Shown here: positions 1 to 12,033 of the stretch, in pieces
Numbering within the stretch: the stretch's first letter is position 1
Layout of the letters: the number at the start of each line of letters is the position of its first letter
NCBI GenBank assembly: GCA_030272585.1
Contig: BSYQ01000004.1
Span: forward strand, 930,001-994,000
DNA from: Bryopsis sp. KO-2023
Taxonomy: Eukaryota; Chlorophyta; Ulvophyceae; Bryopsidales; Bryopsidaceae
DNA: 64,000 nt
Direction of reading: 5' to 3'
Program-made: the position numbers and the translations under genes
The notes under the pieces: generated by a model
The model's input: only the letters and a program-made list of their open reading frames with translations
Databases searched by the model: none
What the model was told of the DNA's origin: nothing

Positions 1-202
1 CCCTCTTGTTTTCTACAGCCAGTCATTTCTCAAAATCCCCCTAGCCAGAATGATGCATTCCACCCCAAAATGCTCAAAAAATGGGCTCGTTCTTGTACGA
101 GAATGACTAATCTGTTTTAGTTCCGATTGGCCAACAAGAAAACTGACCTCACCCTAAATTCAACAACTTGGTGTGAGTGGTGCAAGTTGAACGAAAACAG
201 CG
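1..202. other. left edge, 5' flank of Rmt2-like gene
   Basis: No coding exon is seen. The stretch runs into the start codon of the ankyrin/methyltransferase gene and probably holds its promoter and 5' UTR. No clear promoter element could be assigned. Confidence 0.4.
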
Positions 203-1601
203 ATGAGCGCTGAAGACCTTTTTTTGGCTTGCGAAAGTGGAAACTTATCACTTGTGCAGAAATTGCTGAAGGAAGGCGCCGATGCTGCTTTTCAAGACGA
301 TGGAGGCGTGAGCCCCTTGATGGTAACACGCTATTCTGAAACAAAAACAAACAAATGATGAGACGAAAGCTGCGGAGCGCGAAAAACTGTTTTCCTTCCT
401 GCACAGATTTCGAATTTAAATGCCTTTGAATGCGATCGACCCTCTGATCAAAAGCAGTCGTCTCCATGAGTGTTCAGCAAAAGGAAACCACTGTTGAGGA
501 AGGGGCGGAGACAGTGTGGATGCATCTGTTGGAATGGTTTCTAAAGGAGTTGAATAAAAAGAGTGAGTGACATGCAAGGTAGCTGCCAAAGGGGGCCAGG
601 GGGAAATCGTCAGCGAGCTGCTCATGGCAGGTGCCCCATGGAATGCACTGGACAAAAATGGGATGTGTGCTGGAGAACATGCATTGCAAAACGAACATGC
701 AGATGTTGCCAACCAAATTTTGGATGCAGGTGAATCTGAATCCAAGGTTTTCAAAAAAGAAAATTGTCGAAATCCATCTCAAATAGTTTCTCAAAGCTTG
801 AGAGGAAGGGGAACCCACCCCAGTGGCACGCACGTCTTCTGAAGGCAGTTTCCTGTGTGGGAAGGTGTTCGCGCGGAGCTGATTTTAGGCACAGTGGAGA
901 GGCGATTGGGTAGACCAGCCGATCTGGCGGCTGAGTCCATGTCCAATGAAGAGTACCTACAGCAGAACCTTCAGTTCTCTTCCGGTGGGGACAAAATCAT
1001 CGACGAGAGTGGGGAAGCTGTCATGATGGATTGGGAGGCCCCGCTGATGGAAGCCCATGCCCAAGCAATAACATCGCCTGATGCTCATGTCTTGAATGTT
1101 GGATTTGGGCTAGGCCTGGTCGATGCAGCCATTCAGAGAAGGAACCCGAAATCTCACACCATCATCGAAGCACATCCAGATGTGTACAAGAAAATGGTGG
1201 CATTGGGGTGGGGCGAAAAACCTGGGGTAAGAATCGTGCATGGCCGATGGCAAGACGTGATTTCTGATCTGGGTCCGTTTGATGGGATATTCTTCGACAC
1301 CTATGGGGAGTATTACCCAGATTTGAGGAAATTTCACCAAGAGCTGCCGTCGCTGTTGGGTCCAGGGGGTATTTATTCGTTCTTCAATGGACTGGCACCG
1401 GACAACCCCTTCTTTCATGCGGTGTATTGCCAAATTGTGGAGTTGGAAATGCGGGCGCTTGGATTCGAAACCACGTTCGTTCCTTTGCCCATAGATGCCT
1501 CGAAGAAGGAAATCTGGAAGGGGGTGAAAAATCGATATTGGTGGAATGACACGTACTTTTTACCCGTGTGCCAATCGCTGGAAATCGAAGAAGGCGGCTA
1601 G
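203..1601 (+). CDS. Ankyrin-repeat Rmt2-type arginine N-methyltransferase
   Basis: Predicted exons are 203-322, 579-729 and 865-1601, giving 335 aa with phases matching at both junctions. Residues 1-95 hold ankyrin-like helices, with a GADAAFQDDGGVSPLM segment running across intron 1 into VAAKGGQGEIV. The C-terminal two thirds is a Rossmann methyltransferase: the SAM-binding motif VLNVGFGLGLVD is near residue 165, followed by EAHPDVYKKM, GRWQDV, FDGIFFDTYGEYY and GIYSFFNGL. This order is that of yeast Rmt2 and its plant homologues, which methylate the delta nitrogen of arginine in ribosomal protein L12; substrate here is inferred. Exon 3 starts at 865 because the leftover base of exon 2 then completes a Gly codon and gives the family sequence AGVRAELILG. 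It converges with the CYP28-like gene, 569 bp away. No key motif appears to be missing. Confidence 0.9.
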
Positions 1602-2170
1602 TAGTGGAGTTTTTCCACACAAGAGATGGAGAAAATGGGGTGTCGGATGTAATGATCTCTTTTCCAAATGCATTGGGATTCGTGTTATCCTCTCACCTCG
1701 TTTACATCCTTTGGTTAGTAATTGTTGCAAACACACCAGACACTGTTTCTGAACTAGCTTGGCATGGGATACACAATTCATCAAATGTTTTTCGAGAAAT
1801 TCTCTGGCCCCCGAGCTGAGCATATCGAAAGAAAAGGATTTGCCCAGCAAAGCAGCCAGAAGCAAGTTTGGCAACAATGATGAACAAGTTTCTGATAAAT
1901 TCGGGTGAAAATCCCACATATTTTTTAAAATGCCACAAACACATTATCCAACAGATTTTCTCAGGTGGTCCGTCAAACACCCCACCTCGATAAATGGATC
2001 AGTTCAAAGGAAGACGTGCCACAATTAGCCAATATCTTAAAAAATTCCATACAAGCATTGCATTCACTCAATCTCATCCATTCTACGAACTCCAAACTTT
2101 CAACTGCACACCAAACCTCGGGCAACTCCCAACCGAACCATAATCAAGCAAAGAACCATTCGAAGAAAAA
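1602..2170. other. convergent intergenic region
   Basis: This lies between the stop codons of two converging genes and should contain both 3' UTRs. Short reading frames occur but none has splice continuity or family resemblance. Confidence 0.4.
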
Positions 2171-4873
2171 CTACAACACCCCCGAGTCCAGAATGACCAC
2201 CGCCTTCAAAGGTCGTCCCCAGCTGGCCCTGGCTCTAGCAGCCCTTTCGTCCCCGAACGAACTGGCAAACGTATTGAAAGCTTTCAGTTTTTCGCTCGGG
2301 GTGTAGGTGGGGATTTCTGCCACAGAAAACAATGTATCGAAACCTTCTTGAATCCTTCCGAACACGATATCTTCTCCATCAAGCTGGGGAGCAGGTCCCG
2401 GACCGGTCGTCACCAGGAATTCTGTGTTTCGGTAGTTTGCTCTTTCTCTGTACAGGGGTGTATCATCGTTGTCCCCAATGCTTAACGAGACAGTCCCTGG
2501 CCGGCTGTGATCCAACTTGAATGCCTAGGGACGCCACATCAAGATTCAGGCCAGCAGGGAAAAACACACGGACGCAATGCACTGGGGGATTATGCCAAAT
2601 TTTCTCCCAGACTCGCCCATGGTTTCTAAATATTTTAAAAAACTTGATAGTTGGGGGTCTTTGCAAAAAGACCGCAAAAGGAAAAGAAAAAAAGAAACGA
2701 AAAAATTGGGAAGGATTGTTATCATAGTTAGGAATTCCACTGCTGTCCCCCCACCCCCCCCAAAAAAAAAGGCAAAGAAAACAATAGAGTTCCGATTGAA
2801 CGTGTGGTGATAAGGGGAAGTTCGATACCTTGGCTGAAGCAACATCAGAGTTTGGGGCGAGATCTGGGGGTGGCTGGACTTGCCCCATTCGCTTGCTCCC
2901 CTGTTGACCGGCCATGATGTATTGCCCCGGGATCACTTTGTGAAAGGTCGTGCCGATGTAAGACCCAGCCTTGATGGAGGTCAAGAAATTCGACACTGTG
3001 GTGGGGACGACGTTCCCATACAGGCCTGAACTGAACCACCAACACACAGCCACCCATGTTTGTACCTTCCAGCTGTATTTTTCGCCTGGATTTGGCTTTT
3101 GTGAAATGATAACATGTAGGAAGCTGATTATTCCAATACTGAGAAAAATTGAATTAAACCGATGCTGAAAACACTGGGAGATATATGATCTATGGGGGTT
3201 GATTTTCGAAAGCGATATCAGCCCTCAATATCTATCCTTGATTTTTGTTTTCTTTTCTTTCTGGACACAGTGTTGAACAATACATGTTGATAGGTTACCT
3301 GCTCAGTTTTTGTTGAATTTACTGCTTGTTGTGTCTTGTGGCCTTTGTTTTTCCTAATGTAATTAAACATTCATTCATCATATATCACATTAAATATCTC
3401 TTCGTCGATACTTTTAAATATTTATACGTGATGCACACAACCTATCCTCTGACACGACATCCATGGACTTGGGAAAGAACAAAAAAATCACATAGATTTG
3501 GTCTGTGTTTTTTTTTTTCTTTCAAGATGTGAGATGCTGTGCTCATACCTATGACCATTCTTCCAAGAGGCAACGGCTCTTCGCAGATTGCAGAGCCCCC
3601 CAAGGTCCTATCAGATCGAAACGCTGTGTCGCAGATCCCAATATCCAAAAACACCTGATCGAAACAAAAAAAAACAAAACAAGAAAGTTTCAACACAACT
3701 ATCAGTTAACAGGTTGCATTCCCTTCCCCCCCCAAAAAAAAAATAATTAAAAAATACGAATGAATGAATGTTTGATTTACATCAGGCAAACTTGCCCAAC
3801 GAAGGCCATCACAACGAGGTGATTTAAGCCCAATAAAGTCAGCTCTAGAAAACCCTCGACAGGTGCATCTAAAAATAAAGTAAACCTTGTAAAAAATCCC
3901 TTGTGAAAGTGCCTAGCACCTTGGAAATTAAAATCTGAATAAAATTCCTCGTTCAAATAACCCGCCATGGTCGTTGCAAAAGTAGGAAAGAGCCTTGAGG
4001 AATCAAAAAATATATACACCATTTTATTAGATGGAATTAAAAAAACCCCAAAATCGGTCAAGCAGCTATTCTCCAGCTGAAACAAACCACCTTCGCAAAA
4101 AAAACAACAGTGCATGCCAATTGATCTCACCTTGTGTGTAAAAGTTGTGTCCAATTCCTCGACCGCAGAAGATTCTCCTGTATTGAGAATTTGAGATGCT
4201 ATCAAGCCACCGACGATTAATCCTGACCTCCTTGTCACTTCGACTTTGCTTTCTCTGAGATTGAATTAAAAAAACACAGAGTTTTGCAAACAGGTTTCAT
4301 TCCTCAACCCACAAAATAAAACCTTCCCCTTTCTCCTTGTGAGCAATTTTAATCACATAGAAGAGATGATATTAGATGATGATGTCAAAGCATCGAAATA
4401 AAAAAAAAGCAAAAGAAAATGCTCACTGAGAAATCGTTTTTTTATTCAATCCAGTCATGCAAGTTAAAAAACGGATCGAACAAATAATTCTTTTAAAAAA
4501 AGGACGGAAATTTGTCTGGAGCTAGGCGATCATCTCATTCAACGCTTGCACAAATGGGAGTCTGTCTCTTGGATTATGAAAAATTTTGAAAAAAATATTG
4601 AAGCAGTCCTAGCAAAACCAAGGCCACCTGCAACTTTCTTTAAAAAATAAAAATTGACTTTTACGTATCAGTTGGGTCTCGAAACTACTCCAGGGTAATT
4701 TATGATGAGGTATTCGATCCCGTTCATGCCCTGTTGCTTGCGACATCCCACCTGCGATCGCTGGAGCCAGGACTGTGCGAACAAACGCACAGGTTTTCTT
4801 TCACTCGTCCATTTCGATTCAAGGGAGAGGCGCTCGAGAAAGCGACCTGAGGCCTGCACTGTGTCAGCAGCAT
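2171..4873 (-). CDS. CYP28: CYP28-like chloroplast peptidyl-prolyl isomerase
   Basis: Exons read on the minus strand are 4873-4752, 4254-4131, 3654-3549, 3025-2829 and 2524-2171 (300 aa), all phase-consistent. Exon 1 gives a Ser/Arg-rich, acid-poor N-terminus beginning MLLTQCRPQVAFSSASPLNR, typical of a plastid transit peptide. A hydrophobic stretch, SGLIVGGLIASQIL, follows in exon 2 and may be a thylakoid-lumen signal. The cyclophilin-like domain runs from VFLDIGICDTAF through GRMVIGLYG, VPTTVSNFL, HKVIPGQYIMAG and SRPGTVSLSIGDNDD to RNTEFLVTTGPGPAPQLDG and DERAARARASWGRPLK. The last segments match plant CYP28 closely. The usual catalytic Arg of the FHRVI motif is replaced (FHKVI), so isomerase activity may be weak or absent, as proposed for several lumen cyclophilins. 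It diverges from the TML-like gene. Confidence 0.88.
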
Positions 4874-5273
4874 TTTTCTCAGAGCCAAGAAAACACTCCA
4901 GACCTGGACGAACTGGGCGTCAACCGCATTTCTTATTTACACAGAAAAAAAACTCCACCTGACAGATTAGTCATGCCCGTTCTACACACGTTACGGTGCG
5001 TGACTCTGTTTTCCAGGTTTGTTCGCGCGTTGCTGGCAATAAATACAGAATTTTGTGTGGCGTTCGACTACGCCCTCCCAACCCAACCCAGGCCTTCTTA
5101 TTCACCAAGGGGCTTCCAGCGTCAGTTTTTCGGATCCGCAGTTTTCCTGTGTTTTGACAGATCCAAAAACAAAGACGAGCAAAGGTTCGGGAGGGTTGCG
5201 ACGCATTCGTCGTTCGTGATAACAACTTTCTGTGCGAGAGGCTATTCTTTTTTTTTTCTGCGTGTACTTCTGA
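4874..5273. promoter_or_regulatory. 400-bp divergent promoter region, CYP28 / TML
   Basis: The two start codons face away from each other across 400 bp. The region is richer in CpG than the surrounding introns. No coding exon is evident. A shared promoter is inferred from layout only. Confidence 0.45.
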
Positions 5274-8200
5274 ATGGTTGCCCCTCAGTGTTTGGCGCTG
5301 GTCATTCGCCAGCGAGGCGGAGGGAACCTAATTGTCCACACGTAAGTGGTTCAACCAATACACATCTTTCAGAACGGGCTCCCTTTACCCCTGACTTCTA
5401 CAATTCTGAGGCGTGGTGCGAGATCGGCGTTTCGGGAGTTCAATTTGCCCTTGGTCTTCCGGAGCGTGGTTTCTGAAACGTTGAAGTTTGGAAATTCGTG
5501 CGTTGCGTTCGTGCCAACCTTTCGATAAACAGAGGGGTTTCTGGATTCAGTTCTTTGCCAGTGGAAGTCTGTGGAGCAGGGGGTGGGCGTTTCGAGTGAA
5601 AAACTATTATTATTATTATTACCTTATTTGGTTACAAAGCTGGTAAAATTAATCACCAAATGGCTCATGCATATGTCAACTGGCACATTATGTAATATTT
5701 TATTTCAGACATAGATCAATTATGGACACCAGGAAGGGGGGGTGGGGTATGTATGGGGGCTTGAACTGGAATTCTGAATGCAACTCAATGCATGACACTG
5801 CTCCTGCAGCACCCCCCCCCCAAAAAAAAAAAATAAATAAATAAATAACCAAGAGTTTTTGTTTTTAAGAGGGAACTGCAGACTGGGACTCCATCACTGG
5901 GAAAAAAATAACTAAAAGTGCAACACTTTTCATTATAATCTGCAAAATACTTTTTGTTTTCAGACTATATTTTTTTAATGTTTGCACAGGCGAGGAATTC
6001 CTGGCAATGTGGCTGGAAAGGCATGCGAAGAAGCTGTTACTGTCATGGGCAAATTTGCTGCCGCAAAAGGCAGGGGAGATGCAGTGTATGTTCATTAGCA
6101 CCTTGATGTTGAATGGATAATAGATATGTTTATTTTTACTTCGTTGTTGTATTTCAGCTGAAGAAATCTTCAGTTACTGTTGCTCTTTTTCGTCTTCAGT
6201 TTTTTGCTCTTTTTTAATTTTTATTTCTTCGTGCAAGGATACGGTGCTGTGGCAATTTTTTTTCAAAATGTCGATGCCACATCCTGAGGAATTTTTTGAA
6301 GAAAAAGAAATTGAGTTTCGTTGCATTGCTGTTAATTTACAGGACTGGGGACATTCCACCCACGTTTGGGTTTGACAAATTGGTAGTCGCACAAGGAAGG
6401 TCAGTTGCTGGACCAACAATTGAGTTGACTACATGGAATATTTCAAGGGCTCCACAGTATTTTGTTTTGTTTTTCGCAACAAAAAAATGTCAAAAGGAGG
6501 GAGAATGTTTGTTTCACATTGTTTTTTTGCCTGTACAGGTATGTGGTGGTTTATAGACTGGTTAACAAGGTCTGGGTGATGGCTGTTTCGCCTGCGGATG
6601 GTAATTTATTCGTCAGCATTCGAGTAGTGGAATCTGCAACCAAAGGCTTAGTCACGGCTTGCCAAACGATGGACATACATGCAGAAACCGTCAGAAAACA
6701 TTATGCAGAGGTGAGTTGCCGTTTTTGGTTTTTCATTTTTCAAGGTTGAGAACCCACCACCAGGATGTTTTTTTTCCTATTTTTTGTGGAAGCAGTAAAA
6801 CCGTGTTGGTGACTGTGAACCTTTTTTCGAGCGTATTTCTGTGGGAAGGGTTGGAATTCTCTGGGTGGTTTCACCTTGTTATCTTGAGGATTGAAATGCC
6901 GGTAGAGGCATGTCCACAATGTAAAAAAAAAATTCACCTATTCTTTGCATGTTTGGTAGACATACGTGATGATGGGGGCAGTGTTGGCCTATCAAGGATC
7001 GAGTTTCGGGAAAGCTCAAGTGGAGGGGCTGGCCAATTACTATGCTCTTGGGATGGACCCCAAGGTGAGAAACCGGGCTCCTTCATTCCCTGACAGACAT
7101 GCATTCTTTGGACCTTTCTTGGATGTGAATCCTTCCAAAAAAGTTGAGAATCGTTTTGCCAAGAAAGATTTGCAAACAAAGGGATACTCCTTGCATTAGA
7201 AAAGCGTCCGAGGAAAGTTGCTGAGAAACCCGACCGAGGCTGACTCTCGTTGTTGTTGTTTTTTGGGGGTTCTCCAGGCATTGAAAAAAGCGAAGTCGGC
7301 GGGAAAGAAGGCAGGGGAGTCTGCTCCAGTGAGAAGGAAACTTGCACCAGTTTCAGCCCTCAAGCAGCAAATGACTTTTTCCATGCCTGGGAAAGCAAAC
7401 GAGAAGGAAGAGCCTGTCAGTTTTCCCCCAAGGTCGCCAAGAATTCCTGTGGCCACACGTTCAGCCGCTCCAACTGCTCCAGTCGACGACGATTTGGATT
7501 TTGGAAAATATCTGGAGGATCTCGGGAAGCAGCGGCAAATCGATGCCAGTAAGAATGCCGATTGGGCGAGAATGTGTTGATCTGGAAGCTGGAAATAATT
7601 GTGGTATGGATGTCTGGTTTTTTTTAATCCTGGAGCTGGAGGATGGCACGATGCAACGTGTGAAAGAACTCTAAGACAGTAAAAAAAATCTCAACAGCGA
7701 ATTTGCCATTTTGAAATTGTTTTCCCACTTTTCTGGAGGCCTATTTCTCAGTGTGTCCATTCGTTTTGTCGTTTGCGATCCATTTTTTTTTCTTTCTTTC
7801 GATTTCCTAAAGCCATTTTTTATTCTTGAATGCATGCAGGCCGCAACCAAGTCCAGGATCCATTCATCGATGTCCCTGGGTAATTGCCGTCTTCATTTCC
7901 TGCTGAGAAAAACCTGGCTTCGGAATGAAAAAGTATGTCTGCAAGTCTCTATGGAAAGTCTTTTTTTTCCGCCTCGAGCTAACTTATGTTCAAATTTGTG
8001 TTGGAGCAGGCTGATACCAGAATCTTCTGCTCCTCCTGAGCTATTTCCCATGGCATTTCAGGTATTCACCAAATGAGCATCAAGTTGTTTTTGACCGGTA
8101 GCAGCATCACAGCAGCCACCTCTGAAAGCACACACCCATTGGGTTGATAAAAAAGTACGAGGTCACTCTCAATTGTCATTTTTTCTACGGCTTCAAGAAG

Positions 8201-9709
8201 AAAGAACTTCGGAAATGCAACAGCCTTTTTTTTGGACGATTCGGTGCAGGAAGCAGCTCAGCCCTCAGCAGACTTGGGTTCCTTCTTGACTCAGCAACCC
8301 ACACCTGCAGCCCCTGCTCATCCCCCCTTGCCTCTCCTTTTGATAGAAAACTGGACAGCAGAATTCGCTGGTTCGAACCTGGCGAGATCCAGGATCATCG
8401 GCGAAGTAGCATCCTGTCCCAAATCCTCCCCACCGCCCAACCGTAAAGTCAAATTTCAGCTGAAACAGCCGGAGGGGTGCGATGTTGGCTTAGAGAGCTC
8501 ACTGCGGAGTGCTTTGCTGTCACGTGGGGTCCACGGTGGTGGTGGAAAGGGGGTTTTCGAGGCTGATGTTTCGTCTGACGGGGCGTTGTTGAAGTATAAA
8601 CTGTGGCCGGGATCCTTCGAAACCCCTGTGATGTTTCGGTTGACGAGTGGGGTGCAATCGGTGGCTGGCAAGTTCAAGGGAAAAGAGGGTGTCGTAGTGA
8701 TGCTGGTAGAATATGCAGCGAGCTCAGAACTGAAGGGGACATGTTCAGGTGGGTTAGTGGATGATTTGTTGAATTTTCAACGAGACTGATGCTCTGAAGC
8801 CTGATGGTAGTAGAAGTTATTGAACTTCCGGAAAAGTATAGAGCATCAACACAGCGATCCAGTCTTGTGAAGAGGAGGGGTAAGGAAATTCCATTTGTTT
8901 TTCGAATTCAGAAAGTCATGATCAAGACAGATATTCCCAGCACTTCCACGTAAAGGAAACAGTCCCAAGAAAGGCTTCTCTTTGAAACGATGGCGGTTTT
9001 TTTTTTTTTGGTTTTTAGGATTCGTGGATATCGAAATCCCTTCTAGACTCGGCACTCCTGCGTCGGCAAGACCTCAACCTCAATGGAGCGCTAAGCAGCA
9101 GCGGTTGAGGTGAGTTTAGATTTTTTTATTAAAAAAAATGCTTTGTTCATGTCATGTAAGGAGCTTTCCAAAGATGCATTCTGATCTGAAGGGTTTTGGG
9201 TGTAATGCAACAAAAACCGAGACGTTTTTTCTTTCTCAAACCATTCAACGGACAATACGAAGATTTCTACTCTACAAATCGTTTGAACTGATGGGGGGTT
9301 TTCCTAGGTGGCCTTTGTCCATCTCCGCTGGATCGAAAGGGGTGATGCGTGTCATTTTCCCACCGGCTTCAGGATTAGATAGTCTATCAGCGCTTGGCGC
9401 CACAAAGCCAGAATACGATTCTGCAGGGATTGAGGCCGAAGTTAACCTAATCGGAGCACTCGGTGAGTGCTCCAGACCAGCATTGTTTAATCAAACGTTG
9501 TCCTGTGGTAAAGATAAACTGCTGCTTTGTTCCAGCTTTGATTCTGAGGATTGTGGGACCCTGGGAAGGATGGTGTGCTGACCCTGTTTTCTTGAATTGT
9601 AGGGAATGGGCTGTCTGGGGTGAGTCTTTTGCAACAAGAAGCTGGAGCCGAGATGGCCGAAATTGAATCAACTTGTGTTTGGAGGGCGAGCATCAAATTG
9701 AGGGAGTAA
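5274..9709 (+). CDS. TML: TPLATE-complex muniscin-like protein (TML/TCUP-like)
   Basis: Twelve phase-consistent exons give 570 aa: 5274-5341, 5990-6085, 6343-6399, 6539-6710, 6960-7064, 7278-7548, 7840-7879, 8010-8061, 8250-8748, 9019-9109, 9308-9462 and 9603-9709. The N-terminal part (about 1-165) resembles the longin-like domain of plant TML: it opens with CLALVIRQ...LIVHTR and has RYVVVYRLVNKVWVMAVSP and VRKHYAETYVMMGAVL. A Lys/Ala/Pro-rich linker (about 166-300) follows, containing DPFIDVP. The C-terminal 270 residues fit a mu-homology domain, starting near ENWTAEFAGSNLARSRIIGEV. TML is the medium-subunit-like member of the TPLATE/TSET endocytic adaptor and binds membrane, cargo and the other subunits at the plasma membrane. 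The protein is somewhat shorter than I recall for land-plant TML. Another muniscin is a less likely alternative. Confidence 0.75.
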
Positions 9710-10402
9710 TTTTTAGTTCGCTAGGTCTTTTTATAGTATTAGCAGCCGGGTTAATTGTTGAAATCGCAATGCAATCTGAAAACAATCTACTTTTTCTGGG
9801 AACCATGAACGACCCTTTCACAAGCCTGGTTTCTTTGCCGCTTGGGACGCAGTCGCATGTCTGACATAACAGGCAAGGAAACCTCAGGCACCCTCACATT
9901 AAGCTGCTCCGATCAACCAATTCAAATCAGCGTAATGCTCAACGTGCGTCTCCACGGAACGCCGCACGATTTTGTTCGTTTCCCCAAGATGGAGGTGGAG
10001 GCACTCTGATCACATGCCCGACATGCCTCCCAGAAGTCAGACTGCCAGAAACCAGCACCATCTTCTTCAACCCGCGCGCGCAATTAATTTCGACTTCCAC
10101 CGTCTCAATTTGCCCTCCTCCGAGCCACACAGCACCAGAAGTCTTTTGGGAGTATCCAGGCATCGCGTGGATTTCGTTTTCTTGCTGAACAAGGTGGGAC
10201 GTCGATAGGTCGAAGAAAGTCGTCAATCAGCGTTTCGCTCCGGCGTTTCGTGGCCAAACAGCTCCGATCGCGCCAAATGTTTACGAATGCGCTTAGCTAG
10301 AAAGCGTTTCTCGATCGCTGTTCGCCTTGTTGAGTGCATTTCGGCCCCCTCGCAAGCCAATGCATCGACTCCTCTTTTTGTCTGTTTCCAGGGATTGAGG
10401 CG
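9710..10402. other. intergenic region with short unassigned reading frames
   Basis: A 50-codon frame from 9858 (starting MSDITGKETSGTLTLS) and overlapping minus-strand frames at 9939-10483 are open. None has clear exon partners, so I assign no gene. The right part is CpG-rich and probably contains the promoter and 5' leader of the next gene. Confidence 0.35.
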
Positions 10403-12033
10403 ATGGAGACATACACGGTAGGTGCTCGAGCCGCGCTTCGAGTTTTGCATGAGGCAGCGTGTCGATCGATTTCTTCTTCGCAAAAACCATGCGCCAGACA
10501 GGACTGACAGTTAGCGTGCCCTTGTATTATCGCAGACGGTTGCTTGGCTGGTGCTGGCGCTCGCCGGACTCGCATCGGGTTCAAGTCGAAGCGCAGGTGG
10601 GCCCTTTGTTCCGCAGACATCTTGATTATCCTGAAACACATGCGACACAGATCCATCCTGGAGGCCGTCGAAACTCTTCACCTTGAAAATTTCTCGTCCG
10701 TTCGAAAACAGAGGGTGATTGATCTGCGCAGATATCCGAGGCCGGGGAATGGTGTTGTTCGAAGACCCCGAACTGGTGCCGAGCCACGGGCGATCTTTGA
10801 AGAATAGGCAATCCGTCCAGGTTAGCCAACATGCACAGAGGTCCGAGGTGGTTCCGCCCCTCGCCGGAGGTTTTCCCATTTCCCGATATTCCACAAGGGG
10901 AACGTCACCAAAGCTGATTCGAAAGCGCTCCCTCGCTGGTCCTGATTCAGGGCAACAGTCGCACGCTCAACCACTCTGACCCAAAACTTTTCGGAAAATG
11001 AATGGGCCATTCTATTCTTGGTTCATGTAGATGGCATCCAGGCTGGGGGTGGTTCAGTTCCAATTTCTTCTTTTAAATCGATGTGGAATGGAATTCAGGT
11101 GGCTGCAACTTCGGTGCCTTTGGTGGGCGGTGGAAATGGATGGCCAATGCCTCTTTCGGATCATTATGCAGAGTATGGCGAAGGAATGTTCATGAACACA
11201 GGGAGCGGGGAAGGCCCCATTGCTGTTCAGTCCAATTCCAATTGCACATGCCTAAAGACCGAGGAGCGTTGCATTCAGTTGGAGTTCAAATGCAGAGAGA
11301 AGCAGTGCATCAGGGCCCAGATGCAGTGCGAAAAAATCGACACAGTGTGCACCCAGGTAAATTGCAACACTTGAGAAAGAAAAATGAAACGATTGAGAAT
11401 TGGGAATATGAAAGTGCCGTTGGGTGTTTACTTTATTGTAATATTTGAATGAAAGAATCAAGAAAAGGTATGAAAAGGCTTGATGGAATTCGATGGTGAT
11501 ATTTTTTGGATTGGAGGAAAACGATCATCGGCTGCTTTCCTACTTGGTGGTTGATTCAAATACCTTCTTTGGTGGCCCCATGTCAAGGCATTTACCGCCC
11601 ATTCAACATTTCCAAGAAAAATAGAACTATTTCTAGTGGTTCTGCCACCACCGACTCAAACACTGATGCATTCAACCACCATCCTGGGGTAAATCTTGTT
11701 TGGCCTGCGCAGTACGTACAACGATGCCAAGAGTCCTCTTGTGTCGATTGGACGAGGCAATGCACCGAGGAAATCAGCACATGCGTGGAAATCCACTACG
11801 ATCCTCTACTGGGGACCACTTGCTTGAGACAAGAAACGCAATGCTTGAAATGGGGGTTTTCATGCACCAACACGGTTTGCTCCAAGCAAGGCTATGACTG
11901 TGTGAAGCGTGCCAGCCCCATTTGTACGAATTTCAAAATGAAATGCATCAACGAAATGTGTGCTCAAATGGAAGTCACATGCAAAACGCCAGAAAAGCAT
12001 TGTGTCGAGTATGAACCTGGCTGCCAACCGTAG
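10403..12033 (+). CDS. secreted cysteine-periodic protein, unknown family
   Basis: Probable exons are 10403-10417, 10536-10596, 10732-10820, 11099-11356 and 11617-12033 (about 279 aa). The first two exons join into METYTTVAWLVLALAGLASG, a convincing signal peptide. The mature chain has a Gly/Ser-rich middle and then 22 cysteines spaced mostly every 5-9 residues over two exons, for example CLKTEERCIQLEFKCREKQC and CTNTVCSKQGYDCVKRASPIC. Residues between cysteines are mostly charged or polar, so the chain probably forms many disulfides in the secretory pathway, cell wall or extracellular space. I recognise no family. The 3' frame is solid. The acceptors at 11099 and 11617 are the least certain, and an extra exon between 10821 and 11098 is possible. 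Confidence 0.65.

Noticed and set aside
5411..5528. Possible extra TML exon after an acceptor-like ttctgag
   Set aside because: Exon 5274-5341 joins directly in phase to 5990, giving the better TML-like N-terminus; the extra exon has no good donor.
9858..10226. 50-codon plus-strand frame and opposing 95-codon minus-strand frame after TML
   Set aside because: Both look weakly protein-like but have no splice partners, no family motif, and overlap each other.
10223..10656. Minus-strand frames ending in a basic RxxRKHLARSELF tail
   Set aside because: An attractive C-terminus, but the only nearby splice pair would leave a 33-bp intron, and it overlaps the signal-peptide exons of the plus-strand gene.
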